DNA of 55,447 nucleotides. Origin: Photobacterium aphoticum (lineage in GTDB: Bacteria; Pseudomonadota; Gammaproteobacteria; Enterobacterales; Vibrionaceae). Location: the NCBI RefSeq assembly GCF_001029435.1, contig NZ_LDOV01000034.1, positions 1-55,447 on the forward strand, in the 5' to 3' direction. This document shows positions 19,784-30,239 of the stretch, piece after piece. The notes beneath the pieces are model-generated. The model saw only the letters and a list, made by a program, of their open reading frames with translations, had not been told where the DNA came from and made no database searches. Each line of letters starts with the position of its first letter. The first letter of the stretch is position 1. Position numbers and translations under genes: made by a program.

Positions 19784-20602
19784 TTAACCGTACCGGCCGG
19801 TAATATAGTCTTCGGTACGTTTCTCTTTCGGGGTGGTAAAAATATCATTGGTGCTGGTGTATTCCACCAGCTCGCCCATGTGCATGAAGGCCGTATTATC
19901 CGATACCCGCGCCGCTTGCTGCATGTTGTGGGTCACAATAATCACGGTGTATTTGTTTTTCAGATCGTTGATCAGCTCTTCAATGGTCAGGGTGGAAATC
20001 GGATCCAGTGCCGAGGTCGGCTCATCCAGCAGAAGGACTTCCGGCTCAATGGCGATGGCACGGGCAATCACCAGACGCTGCTGCTGACCGCCGGATAACC
20101 CAAAGGCGTTTTCATGCAGGCGGTTTTTCACCTCATCCCACAAGGCCGCACCACGCAATGAGTTCTCCACGGCATCATCCAGCACACGGCGATCTTTGAT
20201 CCCTTGCAGGCGCAAGCCGTAAATCACGTTCTCATAAATGGATTTCGGAAACGGGTTCGGACGCTGAAACACCATGCCGACGCGACGGCGCAGAGAGGCC
20301 ACATCGACCTGACTGTCATAAATGTTCTGCCCGTGCAGCATGATCCGCCCGCTGACCTGACAGCCTTCCACCAACTCATTCATGCGGTTGATACAACGTA
20401 GCAAGGTCGATTTACCACAGCCCGACGGACCGATAAACGCGGTCACCTGCCCCTTGGCAATCTTCATGTTGATATTATACAGGGCTTGGTGATGGCCATA
20501 ATGCAGATCCAGTCCCTCAATCGACAAGGCTGTCTTTTCTTCCGACAGCTTGGACAGGTCGACGGGCTCAAACAGGCCAATGGGCGAATTGATTGAAAAC
20601 AT
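19784..20602 (-). CDS. pstB: phosphate ABC transporter ATPase PstB
   Basis: PstB powers high-affinity phosphate uptake through PstC-PstA. The 272 residues contain Walker [10 protein letters not shown], the signature LSGGQQQRL, Walker B with [13 protein letters not shown], and the switch histidine in [10 protein letters not shown]. It lies between pstA and phoU with short spacers (18 and 10 bases), consistent with one operon. A roughly 20-residue N-terminal extension before the ABC domain is ordinary for the family. Confidence 0.98.
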   Translation of the reverse strand: MFSINSPIGLFEPVDLSKLSEEKTALSIEGLDLHYGHHQALYNINMKIAKGQVTAFIGPSGCGKSTLLRCINRMNELVEGCQVSGRIMLHGQNIYDSQVDVASLRRRVGMVFQRPNPFPKSIYENVIYGLRLQGIKDRRVLDDAVENSLRGAALWDEVKNRLHENAFGLSGGQQQRLVIARAIAIEPEVLLLDEPTSALDPISTLTIEELINDLKNKYTVIIVTHNMQQAARVSDNTAFMHMGELVEYTSTNDIFTTPKEKRTEDYITGRYG

Positions 20603-20620
20603 ACTCTTTCCTGAATCTCA

Positions 20621-22234
20621 TTATTGCTCTAACGAGCGGAACTTCTCACGCAAGTGGTTACGTATACCAATGGCGGTCAGGTTCAACCCGACAATCACCG
20701 TCACCAACAAAAAGGAAGTCGCGTACACCAACGGACGCGCCGCTTCCACATTCGGGCTTTGGAAACCGACATCATAAATATGATAACCCAGGTGCATGAA
20801 CTTACGCTCTAAATGCAGGTAAGGAAAGTGGCTGTCGATCGGTAATGACGGGGCCATTTTCACCACGCCCACCAGCATCAAAGGGGCCACTTCGCCTGCC
20901 GCTCGGGCCACTGCCAGGATCAAACCGGTCATAATGGCAGGGCTGGCCATAGGCAGCACAATTTTCCACAAGGTTTCAGATTGGGTGGCGCCCAATGCCA
21001 ACGACCCGTGACGGATAGAATGCGGGATCCGCGCCAAGCCTTCTTCGGTCGACACAATCACCACCGGCAAAGTGAGGATAGCCAAGGTCAGTGCAGACCA
21101 CAAAATCCCTGGTGTACCAAAGGTCGGCGACGGCAGCTGATCAGCAAAGAACAGGTTATCGATTTGCGCCCCGACCATGTAAACAAAAAAGCCTAAACCA
21201 AACACGCCGTACACAATCGACGGTACACCGGCAAGGTTAATCACCGCCACACGGATCAATTTGGTAAACGCGTTTTTCCCTGCGTATTCGTGCAGGTACA
21301 CCGCTGCCATTACGCCCAGCGGTGTCACAATCACACTCATCAGAAGCACCATTAACACGGTACCGAAAATGGCCGGGAACACCCCGCCTTCGGTATTGGC
21401 TTCACGCGGCGCTTCGCTGACAAAGTTCCCTAGCTGGTGCACCCAATGCCCCAACTTGCCCCATAAGGTCATTTCGTTCGGGTACCAGAAATCGAGGATC
21501 ATCTCGACTGGGATCGTCACTTCCTCGCCGCTCATGTCGCGCACGACCAGCGCATCTTTGTCCAAATGACGATGAAGCTGCAGCAACTTGCCTTCCAACA
21601 CCGCATAGTGTGCATTGAGTGCCACACGCTCGGCTTGGGTGTCTGCCGATTCCCCGTGACGTTCAACCTGACGACGCAGTCGCTCAAACTGGCGATTCAA
21701 TGCGGTGAGATCGGTTTTCTCAAGGTGACGAATGTCATCACGAATGGTTTGTGAGTGGGCCAACTGTGTCGGCAGCTGCGACAATGGCAAGGGCTTGCCG
21801 TCATCCATTAACGCAACCGGATAGCCATAAAAACGCCCGTTCTTCAGACGTTCAATCACTATCACGCCCGCCGCTGGAGCCTGATGGGCGATGTGCGGCT
21901 GCAAGACAGTGACAAAATCACTGCCGCGTAATTCACGGTTGCCGGATTTGATCACCAAGCGATCAACCGCAGGTCCCTTAAAGCCGGTGGTATCAATGCC
22001 CGCTTCGTGCAACTGGGTCACAGGCACCGACTGACGCTGATAAATCTCCCCGATCACCGTGCTGTGATGCCCCTGCTGAGCAATGTCAAACTGGTACACG
22101 GGCGCCGGCCAGAAGAAGCTCAAGCCCTTCCAGCCAATCAATAACAATAGCCCTAATACCGCCAGTAAACTCAGGCTGACGGCTCCCGCCGTTAACCAAA
22201 TCCACGGCGTACCTGCTTTGAACCACTTAATCAT
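20621..22234 (-). CDS. pstA: phosphate ABC transporter permease PstA, long form
   Basis: PstA is one of two permeases of the Pst system. At 537 residues it is nearly twice the Escherichia coli protein. After a first membrane helix (about 12-36), about 200 residues form an extra, probably periplasmic or coiled region. The C-terminal permease part starts near residue 285 and carries the ATPase-contact motif around EEGLARIPHSIRHGSLALGATQSETLWKIVLP (short form: GSLALGATQSETLWKI). Long PstA/PstC pairs are known in Vibrio- and Shewanella-like bacteria. Confidence 0.95.
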   Translation of the reverse strand: MIKWFKAGTPWIWLTAGAVSLSLLAVLGLLLLIGWKGLSFFWPAPVYQFDIAQQGHHSTVIGEIYQRQSVPVTQLHEAGIDTTGFKGPAVDRLVIKSGNRELRGSDFVTVLQPHIAHQAPAAGVIVIERLKNGRFYGYPVALMDDGKPLPLSQLPTQLAHSQTIRDDIRHLEKTDLTALNRQFERLRRQVERHGESADTQAERVALNAHYAVLEGKLLQLHRHLDKDALVVRDMSGEEVTIPVEMILDFWYPNEMTLWGKLGHWVHQLGNFVSEAPREANTEGGVFPAIFGTVLMVLLMSVIVTPLGVMAAVYLHEYAGKNAFTKLIRVAVINLAGVPSIVYGVFGLGFFVYMVGAQIDNLFFADQLPSPTFGTPGILWSALTLAILTLPVVIVSTEEGLARIPHSIRHGSLALGATQSETLWKIVLPMASPAIMTGLILAVARAAGEVAPLMLVGVVKMAPSLPIDSHFPYLHLERKFMHLGYHIYDVGFQSPNVEAARPLVYATSFLLVTVIVGLNLTAIGIRNHLREKFRSLEQ

Positions 22235-22310
22235 GGCGCGTCATTTTCATCGTAATTCGTTTATTCATCGTTGTAGCTATCGTTATCACGGACATGGTCA
22301 CCGCGCGGCC

Positions 22311-24530
22311 TTACATCGCGCTGTATTTCTCGCGTAGACGCTGGCGCACCAGTTCCGCGATGGTATTGAAGAAGAAAGTAAACACAAACAGCACAAAGGC
22401 TGCTAAGAACATAATGCGATAATGCGAGCTGCCCACTTCACTTTCCGGCATCTCAATGGCAATGGTGGCCGACAGGGTACGCATCCCTTCCAGCACATTC
22501 CAGTCCATGATCGGGGTATTGCCCGTCGCCATCAGGACAATCATGGTTTCGCCCACCGCACGGCCTAAGCCCATCATCACCGCCGAGAAAATCCCCGGAC
22601 TGGCGGTCAGTAATACCACACGTGTCAGTGTCTGCCAGTGGGTTGCCCCCAAAGCCAGCGAGCCGTTGGTCAGGTGAGCCGGCACAGAAAAAATGGCATC
22701 TTCGGCAATAGAGAATATGGTCGGGATCACCGCAAAGCCCATCGCGATACCTACCACCAGCGTATTACGCTGATCGTACCCCAATCCCCATTCATTGGTC
22801 AGGTACATGCGAATATCGCCGGCAAAATGGGTCTGCTCCAAAACAGTACTGAGCGAAAACGCCCCGTACGTGATCAACACCAAAATCGGCATCAACAGCA
22901 ACACATGGAAGCCATTGGGAATACGGTGTCGCCACTGGCTCGGCAAAATCATCCAGCCCGCGCCTGCGACAATCATGCCGAGTGGCAGCAATACCAGCAG
23001 CATCAACACCCCAATCAAGTGGGTTTCAATGATCGGTGCCAGCCAGATCCCCGCCAAAAAGCCCAAAATAACCGTCGGCAACGCTTCCATCAATTCAATC
23101 GTCGGCTTCACGACACGGCGCATACGGGATGACATAAAATATGCCGTATAAATCGCCCCCGCCAGAGCCATCGGAATGGCAAAGAACAAGGCGTAGACAG
23201 CGGCTTTCAAGGTCCCGAACACGATCGGCACCAAACTCAATTTCGGTTCAAATTCATCGTTCGCCGAGGTGGACTGCCATACATACGCCGGCTCTGGGTA
23301 CCCTTCATACCAAATCTCCTGCCACAAAGAGGCAATACCGATTTCCGGGTGACGGTTATCCACATCAAACAGCTGCCAGTCATGGCCGGATACCGCCAAT
23401 AAACGGTTCGCACGGGGCGCAATCACCAACTGCTCAGGCAAGTCGCCCGCAAACACCGGCTCACTGAAAATCGCCCCTTTTACCGTGGTGTAAAACGCCG
23501 ATAACTGCCCGTCTTGCTGCAACGCAAAAAAGCCTTTGCGGGCATATTCCGGGATCACATTGACAATCGGGCTATCTGACAGGGTAAAGGTACGGGTTTC
23601 CGTTAACGATCGTTGCCCATCACGCAGCACATCAAACCATTGCGACACCGTGTCATCAGCATGACTGATCAATACCGAGTTGGCCCCAGACAGCAGCGAT
23701 AAGTGCACCGGTGCCTGCCCTTCTTTGGCCACGGACACCACTTCGCGTACATAACCGGACGACTTACCCAAATGCACCACGTACAAGTTGGCATCAGACA
23801 GCACATACGCCATGCGGGCATCCGGCGTGACCGCCATATCCTGCACCGTGCGCGGTAAGCCGTTAATGGCAAACGTCACACTTTGCCAATGGGCAACCGG
23901 GGTATCGAGTCCGGTTTCACTGCGGCTGGCCTGCAATACACGTACACGGCCATCTTGGGTCATCCCCATGATCACCGCGCGCTCTGCACGCACGGAGGCC
24001 GCTAACTGGACGATGGGCTGGCGTTCAGGATCCAACGTCAAGACGGTGTCATCTAACGGGTAAGTCACCGCAACGGAGGCCGCTTCCGGAGATAACGTGA
24101 AGGTTGGCTTGGCGACTGCGACGTCACCGTGTGCCCCACCCACCGCAAAAATACCATCGGCTGGCAACGTGCGCGCAATACTGGTGACATCGGGCAGTAA
24201 ACGTTGCTGCTCAATCACCTTGCCCGGGTGTGGACCGGCCAATTGCACGATACTCAATGTGCCATCGGTCGACAGACGAAAAGCGTGATCATTTTGGTCA
24301 CTTAGCGTCAAAACCGCCGTGCGATCCGAAAAAGACGTAGAAAAGGTCTGGAGAGGCGTGACTTTCACCGAAGAGAAGATCGGTAAAATCACATATAACA
24401 GGTAGAAAAAAATAAGAACGAGCGTAAGAAGAACGAAGATCCCGCCTGCGGTAACACCAAAGCGAGTGAGTTTGTCTTTTACCTTGCGGCCAGGACTTTC
24501 TCCCATCAAAAATGCGCCGGCCTTTGCCAT
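22311..24530 (-). CDS. pstC: phosphate ABC transporter permease PstC, long form
   Basis: PstC is the second Pst permease. The 739-residue protein has a first helix (about 27-53), then about 350 residues of beta-rich, probably periplasmic sequence, then the conventional permease domain from about residue 430 with GSLALGATHWQTLTRVVLLTASPG as the ATPase contact region (short form: GSLALGATHWQTL). It is the first gene of pstC-pstA-pstB-phoU, and a Pho box lies 47 bases upstream of its start. PstS is not next to it but about 5 kb away. Confidence 0.95.
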   Translation of the reverse strand: MAKAGAFLMGESPGRKVKDKLTRFGVTAGGIFVLLTLVLIFFYLLYVILPIFSSVKVTPLQTFSTSFSDRTAVLTLSDQNDHAFRLSTDGTLSIVQLAGPHPGKVIEQQRLLPDVTSIARTLPADGIFAVGGAHGDVAVAKPTFTLSPEAASVAVTYPLDDTVLTLDPERQPIVQLAASVRAERAVIMGMTQDGRVRVLQASRSETGLDTPVAHWQSVTFAINGLPRTVQDMAVTPDARMAYVLSDANLYVVHLGKSSGYVREVVSVAKEGQAPVHLSLLSGANSVLISHADDTVSQWFDVLRDGQRSLTETRTFTLSDSPIVNVIPEYARKGFFALQQDGQLSAFYTTVKGAIFSEPVFAGDLPEQLVIAPRANRLLAVSGHDWQLFDVDNRHPEIGIASLWQEIWYEGYPEPAYVWQSTSANDEFEPKLSLVPIVFGTLKAAVYALFFAIPMALAGAIYTAYFMSSRMRRVVKPTIELMEALPTVILGFLAGIWLAPIIETHLIGVLMLLVLLPLGMIVAGAGWMILPSQWRHRIPNGFHVLLLMPILVLITYGAFSLSTVLEQTHFAGDIRMYLTNEWGLGYDQRNTLVVGIAMGFAVIPTIFSIAEDAIFSVPAHLTNGSLALGATHWQTLTRVVLLTASPGIFSAVMMGLGRAVGETMIVLMATGNTPIMDWNVLEGMRTLSATIAIEMPESEVGSSHYRIMFLAAFVLFVFTFFFNTIAELVRQRLREKYSAM

Positions 24531-24576
24531 TCTTACCTCAATAAAATTACACGTTTACTAATAGTATTTCTCCAAG

Positions 24577-24594
24577 ATGACAATTATATGACAA
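24577..24594 (-). promoter_or_regulatory. Pho box upstream of pstC
   Basis: On the minus strand this reads TTGTCATATAATTGTCAT: two identical 7-base repeats TTGTCAT separated by ATAA, as in the PhoB consensus (CTGTCAT, 4 A/T, CTGTCAT). It is 47 bases before the pstC start codon. The gene-free interval 24531-24837 is shared with the divergent ACT-domain/ppk operon, for which I see only a weak similar motif near 24789-24806. Confidence 0.88.
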
Positions 24595-24837
24595 CGCGAG
24601 AGGTTGAGCCATTTTAGCGGCTGTACTCACCGTAAACTGCTAGATCACTCTCAAACCCGACGATTCAGCAAGATCTTCGCCCTGCTCATTACGTAATCTT
24701 TTGGCCTGGTTGGGGCTGGACGGATAAGCCCATCTCTCGTCACATCCCCATAACAATATGGCGCGGCAGGTATAGACAGGTTAATCAGGATGGTCACATA
24801 ATGAACACTCTGATGTGGCAAGAATAAGGATATAGGT

Positions 24838-25344
24838 ATGAAACATCTCATCATTACCGTGATCGGCAACGATCGCCCCGGCTTGGTCGATACCCTCTCA
24901 GACACCGTTTACCAGCACCAAGGCAATTGGTTGTCCAGCAGCTTGAGCAAACTCGCCGGACAATTTGCCGGGATTGTACAGGTAGAAGTGGCCGATCAAA
25001 ACAGTGCTGCCCTTCGTCAGGCGCTTAACACCATTGACGGGCTACAGGTACAGATTGTGGAAGAAGCCACCACGACCGCCACCCACACCACATTGCATGG
25101 CTTACTGGTAACCGGTAACGATCGTGCTGGCATCGTCAAGGAAGTGACCGCCAAGTTGCACGAGCTCGGGATCAACATCAATAAACTCAAAACCGACAGC
25201 CACAGCGCGCCGAACTGGGGCTACCCCATTTTTACCGCCGACTTTCAGCTGGAGCTGCCGGCTTTCCTGACCCTTGAGCAGGTACAAGAAACACTGGAAA
25301 ACTTGGCCGATGATCTCACGATTGACATCGACCAAGACGAATAA
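24838..25344 (+). CDS. GcvR-like protein with two ACT domains
   Basis: The 168-residue protein consists of two ACT domains: residues about 1-75 ([20 protein letters not shown]) and 88-165 ([27 protein letters not shown]). ACT domains bind small ligands, often amino acids. The closest named family is GcvR, which binds glycine and restrains GcvA, but no gcv gene is near. It is 23 bases upstream of ppk1 in the same direction, so it is probably part of the ACT-ppk-ppx operon; a role in polyphosphate control is a guess. Confidence 0.85.
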   Translation: MKHLIITVIGNDRPGLVDTLSDTVYQHQGNWLSSSLSKLAGQFAGIVQVEVADQNSAALRQALNTIDGLQVQIVEEATTTATHTTLHGLLVTGNDRAGIVKEVTAKLHELGININKLKTDSHSAPNWGYPIFTADFQLELPAFLTLEQVQETLENLADDLTIDIDQDE

Positions 25345-25367
25345 ACACGCAAACAAACAGCAGGATA

Positions 25368-27452
25368 ATGATGAGCACGGAATCGCTTTATATTGACAAG
25401 GAACTGAGCTGGCTATCGTTTAATGAACGGGTACTGCAAGAAGCGGCAGATAAGTCTGTCCCGATCATTGAGCGGGTCCGCTTTTTGGGGATTTATTCCA
25501 GCAACACCGATGAGTTCTACAAAGTACGCTTTGCGGATGTTAAACGCCGCATTTTGATCAACGAAGAGCAAGGCGGCGATGAAAGCCCGAAACAACTGCT
25601 CAGCCGCATTCAAAGCCGCGTACTGAAACTCAATCAGGACTTCGACACCCTGTACAACGAGATCCTGCTGGAGATGGCCCGTCGCCATATTTTCCTGGTC
25701 AATGAACAGCAGCTCAACGATAACCAAAAGATCTGGTTACGTAAGCACTTCCGCACCCAGATCCTGCCGCACATCACCCCTATTCTGGTCACTGACGACA
25801 TCGACCTGCTGCAATTCTTAAAGGACGAATATTCGTATCTCGCCATTGAAATGCAGCAGGGCGAGCACAAGCGTTATGCCCTGATCGAAATCCCGACCGA
25901 TCAACTACCGCGCTTTATTCAGCTGCCGGAAGCCAAGGGCAAACGCCACAAAACGTTGATCCTGCTCGATAACATTATTCGCTTCTGTCTGGACGATATT
26001 TTCAGTGGCTTTTTTGACTACGACAGCCTCGCGGCCTATTCGATGAAAATGACCCGCGATGCGGAATATGATTTGAGTCAGGAAGTGGAGCACAGCCTGC
26101 TGGAGCAGATGTCAGAGGGGCTGAACCAGCGTCTGACGGCCATGCCGGTGCGTTTTGTGTATCAGCGCAATATGCCAACCGATATGATTGAGGTGTTCTG
26201 CGGGCTCCTGAAAGTCTCCAGCTACGACAGTATTATTCCCGGTGGTCGCTACCATAACTTCAAAGACTTCATCGGCTTTCCCAATGTGGGGCGCAGCTAT
26301 CTGGAAAACAAACCGCTGCCGCCGATTGAAAGCTACCAGTTTGTCAGTGCCCGCAACGCGTTTGAGGCCCTGAAACAGCAAGACATTCTGCTGTACTACC
26401 CGTACCACACCTTCAATCACATGACGGAATTGGTGCGCCAGGCCGCTTACGATCCCAAAGTGCGCAGCATTAAAATCAACATCTACCGCGTGGCAAAAAA
26501 CTCGCGCATTATCGAATCTATGATTGATGCGGCCAACAACGGCAAGCGCGTGACCGTGGTGGTCGAGCTGCAGGCCCGCTTTGATGAATCTGCCAATATC
26601 GAGTGGGCCCGTCGCCTGACCGAAGCCGGCGTACAGGTGGTGTTTGGGGTGCCGGGACTGAAAATTCACTCTAAATTGTGTCTGATCACCCGTCGCGAGG
26701 GCGATGAGTTAGTCCGCTACGCCCATATCGGGACCGGTAACTTCCACGAAAAAACCGCCCGTATTTATACCGATTTCTCGCTGATGACTTGTGAAAAAGC
26801 CCTGACGGATGAAGTCCGCATGGTGTTTAACTACATTCAAAATCCGTACCGTCCGGTGAAGTTTAAGCACCTGATTGTCTCGCCACAGAACTCGCGATCA
26901 CGCTTGTATGATTTGATTGATCGGGAAATTGCCCACGCCAAGCAAAACCTGCCAGCACGTATTACACTAAAGGTGAACAATCTGGTTGATAAGGGCTTGA
27001 TTAACATGCTCTACCAGGCCAGCAGCGCCGGTGTAAAAGTCGATTTGATCGTGCGCGGTATGTGTACGCTTGTCCCGGGCATTCCCGGGATCAGTGACAA
27101 TATCCACGCCATCAGTATCGTTGACCGGTTCCTTGAACACCCACGTGTGGTGGTGTTCGACAATAACGGGGATCCCGATGTCTTTATTTCTTCGGCCGAC
27201 TGGATGACACGCAATATCGACAACCGCATTGAGGTGGGTTGCCCGATTTACGATCCGGCCTTGAAGAAAAAGATCATCGATATCCTGAATATTCAGCTGT
27301 CTGATACGGTGAAGGCGCGCATCATCAACAAAGCCATGACCAATGAATATGTGCCGCGCGGTAACAAGCGGAAAATCCGCTCACAAATCGCGATTTACGA
27401 GTACCTGAAACATGCAGAAAAGCAGCTGAAAAAGAAAGCCGATAAAGAGTGA
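25368..27452 (+). CDS. ppk: polyphosphate kinase 1 (PPK1)
   Basis: PPK1 polymerises the terminal phosphate of ATP into polyphosphate at the membrane. The 694 residues match the family and begin [19 protein letters not shown]. The catalytic region has [12 protein letters not shown] and [19 protein letters not shown], containing the histidines that are phosphorylated in the cycle. Two adjacent ATG codons (25368 and 25371) follow an AGGA site; either may be used. The stop overlaps the ppx region, indicating translational coupling. Confidence 0.98.
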   Translation: MMSTESLYIDKELSWLSFNERVLQEAADKSVPIIERVRFLGIYSSNTDEFYKVRFADVKRRILINEEQGGDESPKQLLSRIQSRVLKLNQDFDTLYNEILLEMARRHIFLVNEQQLNDNQKIWLRKHFRTQILPHITPILVTDDIDLLQFLKDEYSYLAIEMQQGEHKRYALIEIPTDQLPRFIQLPEAKGKRHKTLILLDNIIRFCLDDIFSGFFDYDSLAAYSMKMTRDAEYDLSQEVEHSLLEQMSEGLNQRLTAMPVRFVYQRNMPTDMIEVFCGLLKVSSYDSIIPGGRYHNFKDFIGFPNVGRSYLENKPLPPIESYQFVSARNAFEALKQQDILLYYPYHTFNHMTELVRQAAYDPKVRSIKINIYRVAKNSRIIESMIDAANNGKRVTVVVELQARFDESANIEWARRLTEAGVQVVFGVPGLKIHSKLCLITRREGDELVRYAHIGTGNFHEKTARIYTDFSLMTCEKALTDEVRMVFNYIQNPYRPVKFKHLIVSPQNSRSRLYDLIDREIAHAKQNLPARITLKVNNLVDKGLINMLYQASSAGVKVDLIVRGMCTLVPGIPGISDNIHAISIVDRFLEHPRVVVFDNNGDPDVFISSADWMTRNIDNRIEVGCPIYDPALKKKIIDILNIQLSDTVKARIINKAMTNEYVPRGNKRKIRSQIAIYEYLKHAEKQLKKKADKE

Positions 27453-27460
27453 TTGTGCCT

Positions 27461-28963
27461 ATGACGGAACCCGAACGCCCAAGAGAAATCGCGGCCATTG
27501 ACCTGGGATCAAACAGTTTCCATATGGTCGTGGCACGCGTGGTCGGGCAGAGCCTGCAAATCATCAGCCGCCACAAACAGCGCGTCCATTTGGCCTCGGG
27601 CCTCAATGAGCATCACCACCTCGACCAAGCCGCGATGCAACGCGGCTTGCACTGTCTGGCGATGTTTGGTGAACGCCTGCAGGGGTTTGATCCGGATAAC
27701 GTGCGTATTGCCGCGACTTATACTTTGCGTCAGGCACAAAACGCAGCGGTGTTCTTACAACGTGCCGAACACGTTTTGCCTTACCCGATCGAAATCATTC
27801 CCGGTACCGAAGAAGCCCGTCTGATTTATCTGGGCGTGGCACACACCCAACCGGAAACCGGCCAGACACTGGTGGTGGACATTGGCGGCGGCAGTACCGA
27901 GCTTGTCATTGGTGAGGGCTTTGATACTCAGCTGACCTACAGCAAGCACATGGGGTGTGTCAGCTATAACCAACAGTATTTCCCGAAAGGTAAAATCAGC
28001 GCCAAGCACTTCAATGCCGCGCAATTAGCCGCGCAGCAAAAACTCGAAAGCATTGCCACAAAATACATCCGTACCGGCTGGCAAACCGCCATTGGTTCAT
28101 CCGGTACCATCAAAGCCATTCGTGAAGTGCTGATCGGATTGGGCCACAGCGACGGGATCATCACCGCCAAACGCCTGAACCAGTTGATCGAGGCTATCTT
28201 AGCGGTGAAGCACGCTGACGATCTGGAATTGGAAGGCCTCAGTGATGATCGCAAACCGGTGTTTGCCGCAGGGGTCGCGATTTTGCATGCGGTATTCCAA
28301 TCCTTCCATATCGAGGAAATGATTTTCTCTGACGGGGCGCTGCGTGAAGGCTTGCTGTATGAAATGGAGGAACGTTTTCGCCACAGTGATATTCGCACCC
28401 GTACCGCCGAAGCCATGGCCAAGCAGTACAACATCGATCCGGATCAAGCCCTGCGCGTGCGGGAAACCGCTGAAAAGCTGTATAACCAGATTGAACCGCA
28501 ACCGGGTCTCGCCAAAGCCGAACTGGCGACGTTGCTGCAATGGGGCGCTCTGCTGCATGAAGTAGGGCTGAGCATCAGTTATGCGGGATTCCATCGCCAT
28601 TCAGCGTATCTGCTTCGCCACAGCACCATGCCGGGGTTCACACTGGAGCAGCAGACCGTTCTGGCCTCGTTAGTGCGCTATCAGCGCAAGAGCTTAAAGC
28701 TGGAAGAAATGCCGGAGCTCAGTATCTACAAGCGCAAGCATTTGTATCCGCTGATCCGCACCTTACGCATTGCGGTGGCCCTGAACGGCCAGCGCAGTGA
28801 CGAACCGCTCCCGCCCATTACTGTGCAGGCGGATAAAGAAGACTGGACGCTCACCCTGCCTGCTGGCTGGGAAAGCGACAACCGCCTGCTGGCTGCTGAC
28901 TTACAGCAAGAGCAAGCCTATTGGCAAAAAGCCGGCTGGACGTTGACCTTATTAGAAGGCTGA
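27461..28963 (+). CDS. ppx: exopolyphosphatase (Ppx/GppA family)
   Basis: Ppx removes phosphate from polyphosphate ends. The 500-residue protein aligns along its length with Escherichia coli Ppx: [19 protein letters not shown] at the N-terminus, [16 protein letters not shown] at about 140, and a C-terminal HD-like domain with LHEVG and [11 protein letters not shown]. The start is probably ATG 27461, 9 bases past the ppk stop; an in-frame GTG at 27449 would overlap ppk by 4 bases and is also possible. ppk-ppx pairing is common. Confidence 0.96.
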   Translation: MTEPERPREIAAIDLGSNSFHMVVARVVGQSLQIISRHKQRVHLASGLNEHHHLDQAAMQRGLHCLAMFGERLQGFDPDNVRIAATYTLRQAQNAAVFLQRAEHVLPYPIEIIPGTEEARLIYLGVAHTQPETGQTLVVDIGGGSTELVIGEGFDTQLTYSKHMGCVSYNQQYFPKGKISAKHFNAAQLAAQQKLESIATKYIRTGWQTAIGSSGTIKAIREVLIGLGHSDGIITAKRLNQLIEAILAVKHADDLELEGLSDDRKPVFAAGVAILHAVFQSFHIEEMIFSDGALREGLLYEMEERFRHSDIRTRTAEAMAKQYNIDPDQALRVRETAEKLYNQIEPQPGLAKAELATLLQWGALLHEVGLSISYAGFHRHSAYLLRHSTMPGFTLEQQTVLASLVRYQRKSLKLEEMPELSIYKRKHLYPLIRTLRIAVALNGQRSDEPLPPITVQADKEDWTLTLPAGWESDNRLLAADLQQEQAYWQKAGWTLTLLEG

Positions 28964-29011
28964 CGCTGTAAGAACTGGTCGCACGTCGCCAGCCAAGGGC
29001 CACACTAACAA

Positions 29012-29041
29012 AAACAGGCTCACCATGCGGTGGGCCTGTTT
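29012..29041 (+). terminator. bidirectional intrinsic terminator between ppx and pstS
   Basis: Arms AAACAGGC and GCCTGTTT, extended by CACC/GGTG around an ATGC loop, form a long stem. T-rich sequence follows on both strands (TGTTTT to the right, TTTTTGTTAG read leftward). It lies 48 bases after ppx and 58 bases beyond the convergent pstS stop, so it can serve both. Confidence 0.92.
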
Positions 29042-29099
29042 GTTTTCCATGATTCGATGTTTACGCGTCGCGATTCGTCGCTCTGTCCAACATGGCAGC

Positions 29100-30170
29100 T
29101 CACAGGCCCAGTTTTTCCAACGTGGTGTTCACCGCATGTACCGGCAAGGGCACATAGCCATCTTTGGCCACTAAATCCTGCCCGTTACTCGACAAAATAA
29201 AGCGAATGAATTCCGCTTCCAAGGGCGGCAGCGGTTTGTTCGGTCGCTTGTTGATATAGATATACAGATAACGGGATAACGGGTAACGGCCACTGGCGGC
29301 ATTTTCCTGCGTCGGCTCAACGTAATCGGTCCCTTCTTCCGCAATCGGGATGGCGCGGATCCCCGTGGTTTGATACCCCACGCCGGAATAGCCGATAGAA
29401 TTGAGTGAGCTGGCTACTGACTGCACTACCGAGGCGGAGCCCGGCTGCTCGTTCACGTTATTGCGAAAATCCCCGTGGCACAGGGCTTTTTGCTTAAAGT
29501 AACCATAGGTGCCGGACACTGAGTTGCGGCCAAACAACTGAATATCGCGCGCAGCCCAACTGCCCGTCAGGCCAAGTTGCCCCCAGCGAGTGATCGACTG
29601 GGTGCCGCCACAGCGTAAGGTCTGGGAATAAATCGCGTCCAACTGGGCAAAGTTCAGCCCCTTCAGCGGGTTATCCTGATTCACAAACACGGCTAGCGCA
29701 TCAATCGCCACCCGAATTTCTGTCGGTTTATAGCCGAACTCTTTTTCAAACGCCGTGATCTCTTTGGTTTTCATGCGGCGGCTCATCGGGCCAAACTGGG
29801 CCGTCGCTTCCACCAGCGCCGTCGGGGCGGTTGACGATCCCGCCGCCTGCACCTGAATGTTCACACTCGGGTAGTAGCGTTTGAACTCTTCCGTCCAGTA
29901 AGTCATCAGGTTGGCAAAGGTATCGGATCCCACGGACGACAGGTTCCCAGAGATACCACTGACCTTTTGATACTCAGGCAAGACCTCTTGTCGTGTCTGG
30001 CTCTTTGATACCAAGCTCTGTGATGCCACATCCTGTGAGGCATGAACAGGCGACGCCGCCCACACCATACCGAGGGCCAACAAGCCTGCATACGCGCCAT
30101 GACGCCAGACAGCACGCCATGCCGTCTGCTGTTGTTCTGCGCCTTGTGACGAATTTACTCGGCCGTTCAT
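29100..30170 (-). CDS. pstS: phosphate-binding periplasmic protein PstS
   Basis: PstS binds phosphate in the periplasm and delivers it to PstCAB. I place the start at ATG 30170, with AAGGGAG about 11 bases upstream; a TTG ten codons earlier is less likely. The 356-residue protein has an unusually long, polar n-region (about 25 residues) before the hydrophobic signal core ([16 protein letters not shown]). The mature part has [32 protein letters not shown] and [10 protein letters not shown], the phosphate-binding loops. It follows phoR with a hairpin between, and is separated from pstCAB-phoU by the ppk-ppx operon. Confidence 0.95.
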   Translation of the reverse strand: MNGRVNSSQGAEQQQTAWRAVWRHGAYAGLLALGMVWAASPVHASQDVASQSLVSKSQTRQEVLPEYQKVSGISGNLSSVGSDTFANLMTYWTEEFKRYYPSVNIQVQAAGSSTAPTALVEATAQFGPMSRRMKTKEITAFEKEFGYKPTEIRVAIDALAVFVNQDNPLKGLNFAQLDAIYSQTLRCGGTQSITRWGQLGLTGSWAARDIQLFGRNSVSGTYGYFKQKALCHGDFRNNVNEQPGSASVVQSVASSLNSIGYSGVGYQTTGIRAIPIAEEGTDYVEPTQENAASGRYPLSRYLYIYINKRPNKPLPPLEAEFIRFILSSNGQDLVAKDGYVPLPVHAVNTTLEKLGL

Positions 30171-30201
30171 CTGCGTATTGACTCCCTTTAGATACAACAA
30201 A

Positions 30202-30220
30202 AGCGGCCCACTGGGCCGCT
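30202..30220 (-). terminator. terminator-like hairpin between phoR and pstS
   Basis: An 8-bp GC-rich perfect stem (AGCGGCCC / GGGCCGCT) with a 3-base loop is followed on the minus strand by TTTTGTTGT. It lies 20 bases past the phoR stop and about 30 bases before the pstS start. It should terminate or attenuate phoB-phoR transcription before pstS. I find no Pho box between it and pstS. Confidence 0.8.
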
Positions 30221-30239
30221 CAATAATGTCATGCTACGT

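Noticed and set aside
24789..24806. Pho box for the ACT-ppk-ppx operon
   Set aside because: TGGTCACATAATGAACAC has the right spacing but only part of each half-site matches; too weak to list as a feature.
24838..25344. True GcvR regulator
   Set aside because: The ACT domains fit the family, but no gcvA or gcv operon is near and the gene is linked to ppk1, so I leave the symbol empty.
26112..26669. Antisense open frame within ppk1
   Set aside because: It mirrors conserved PPK1 codons and has no independent support.
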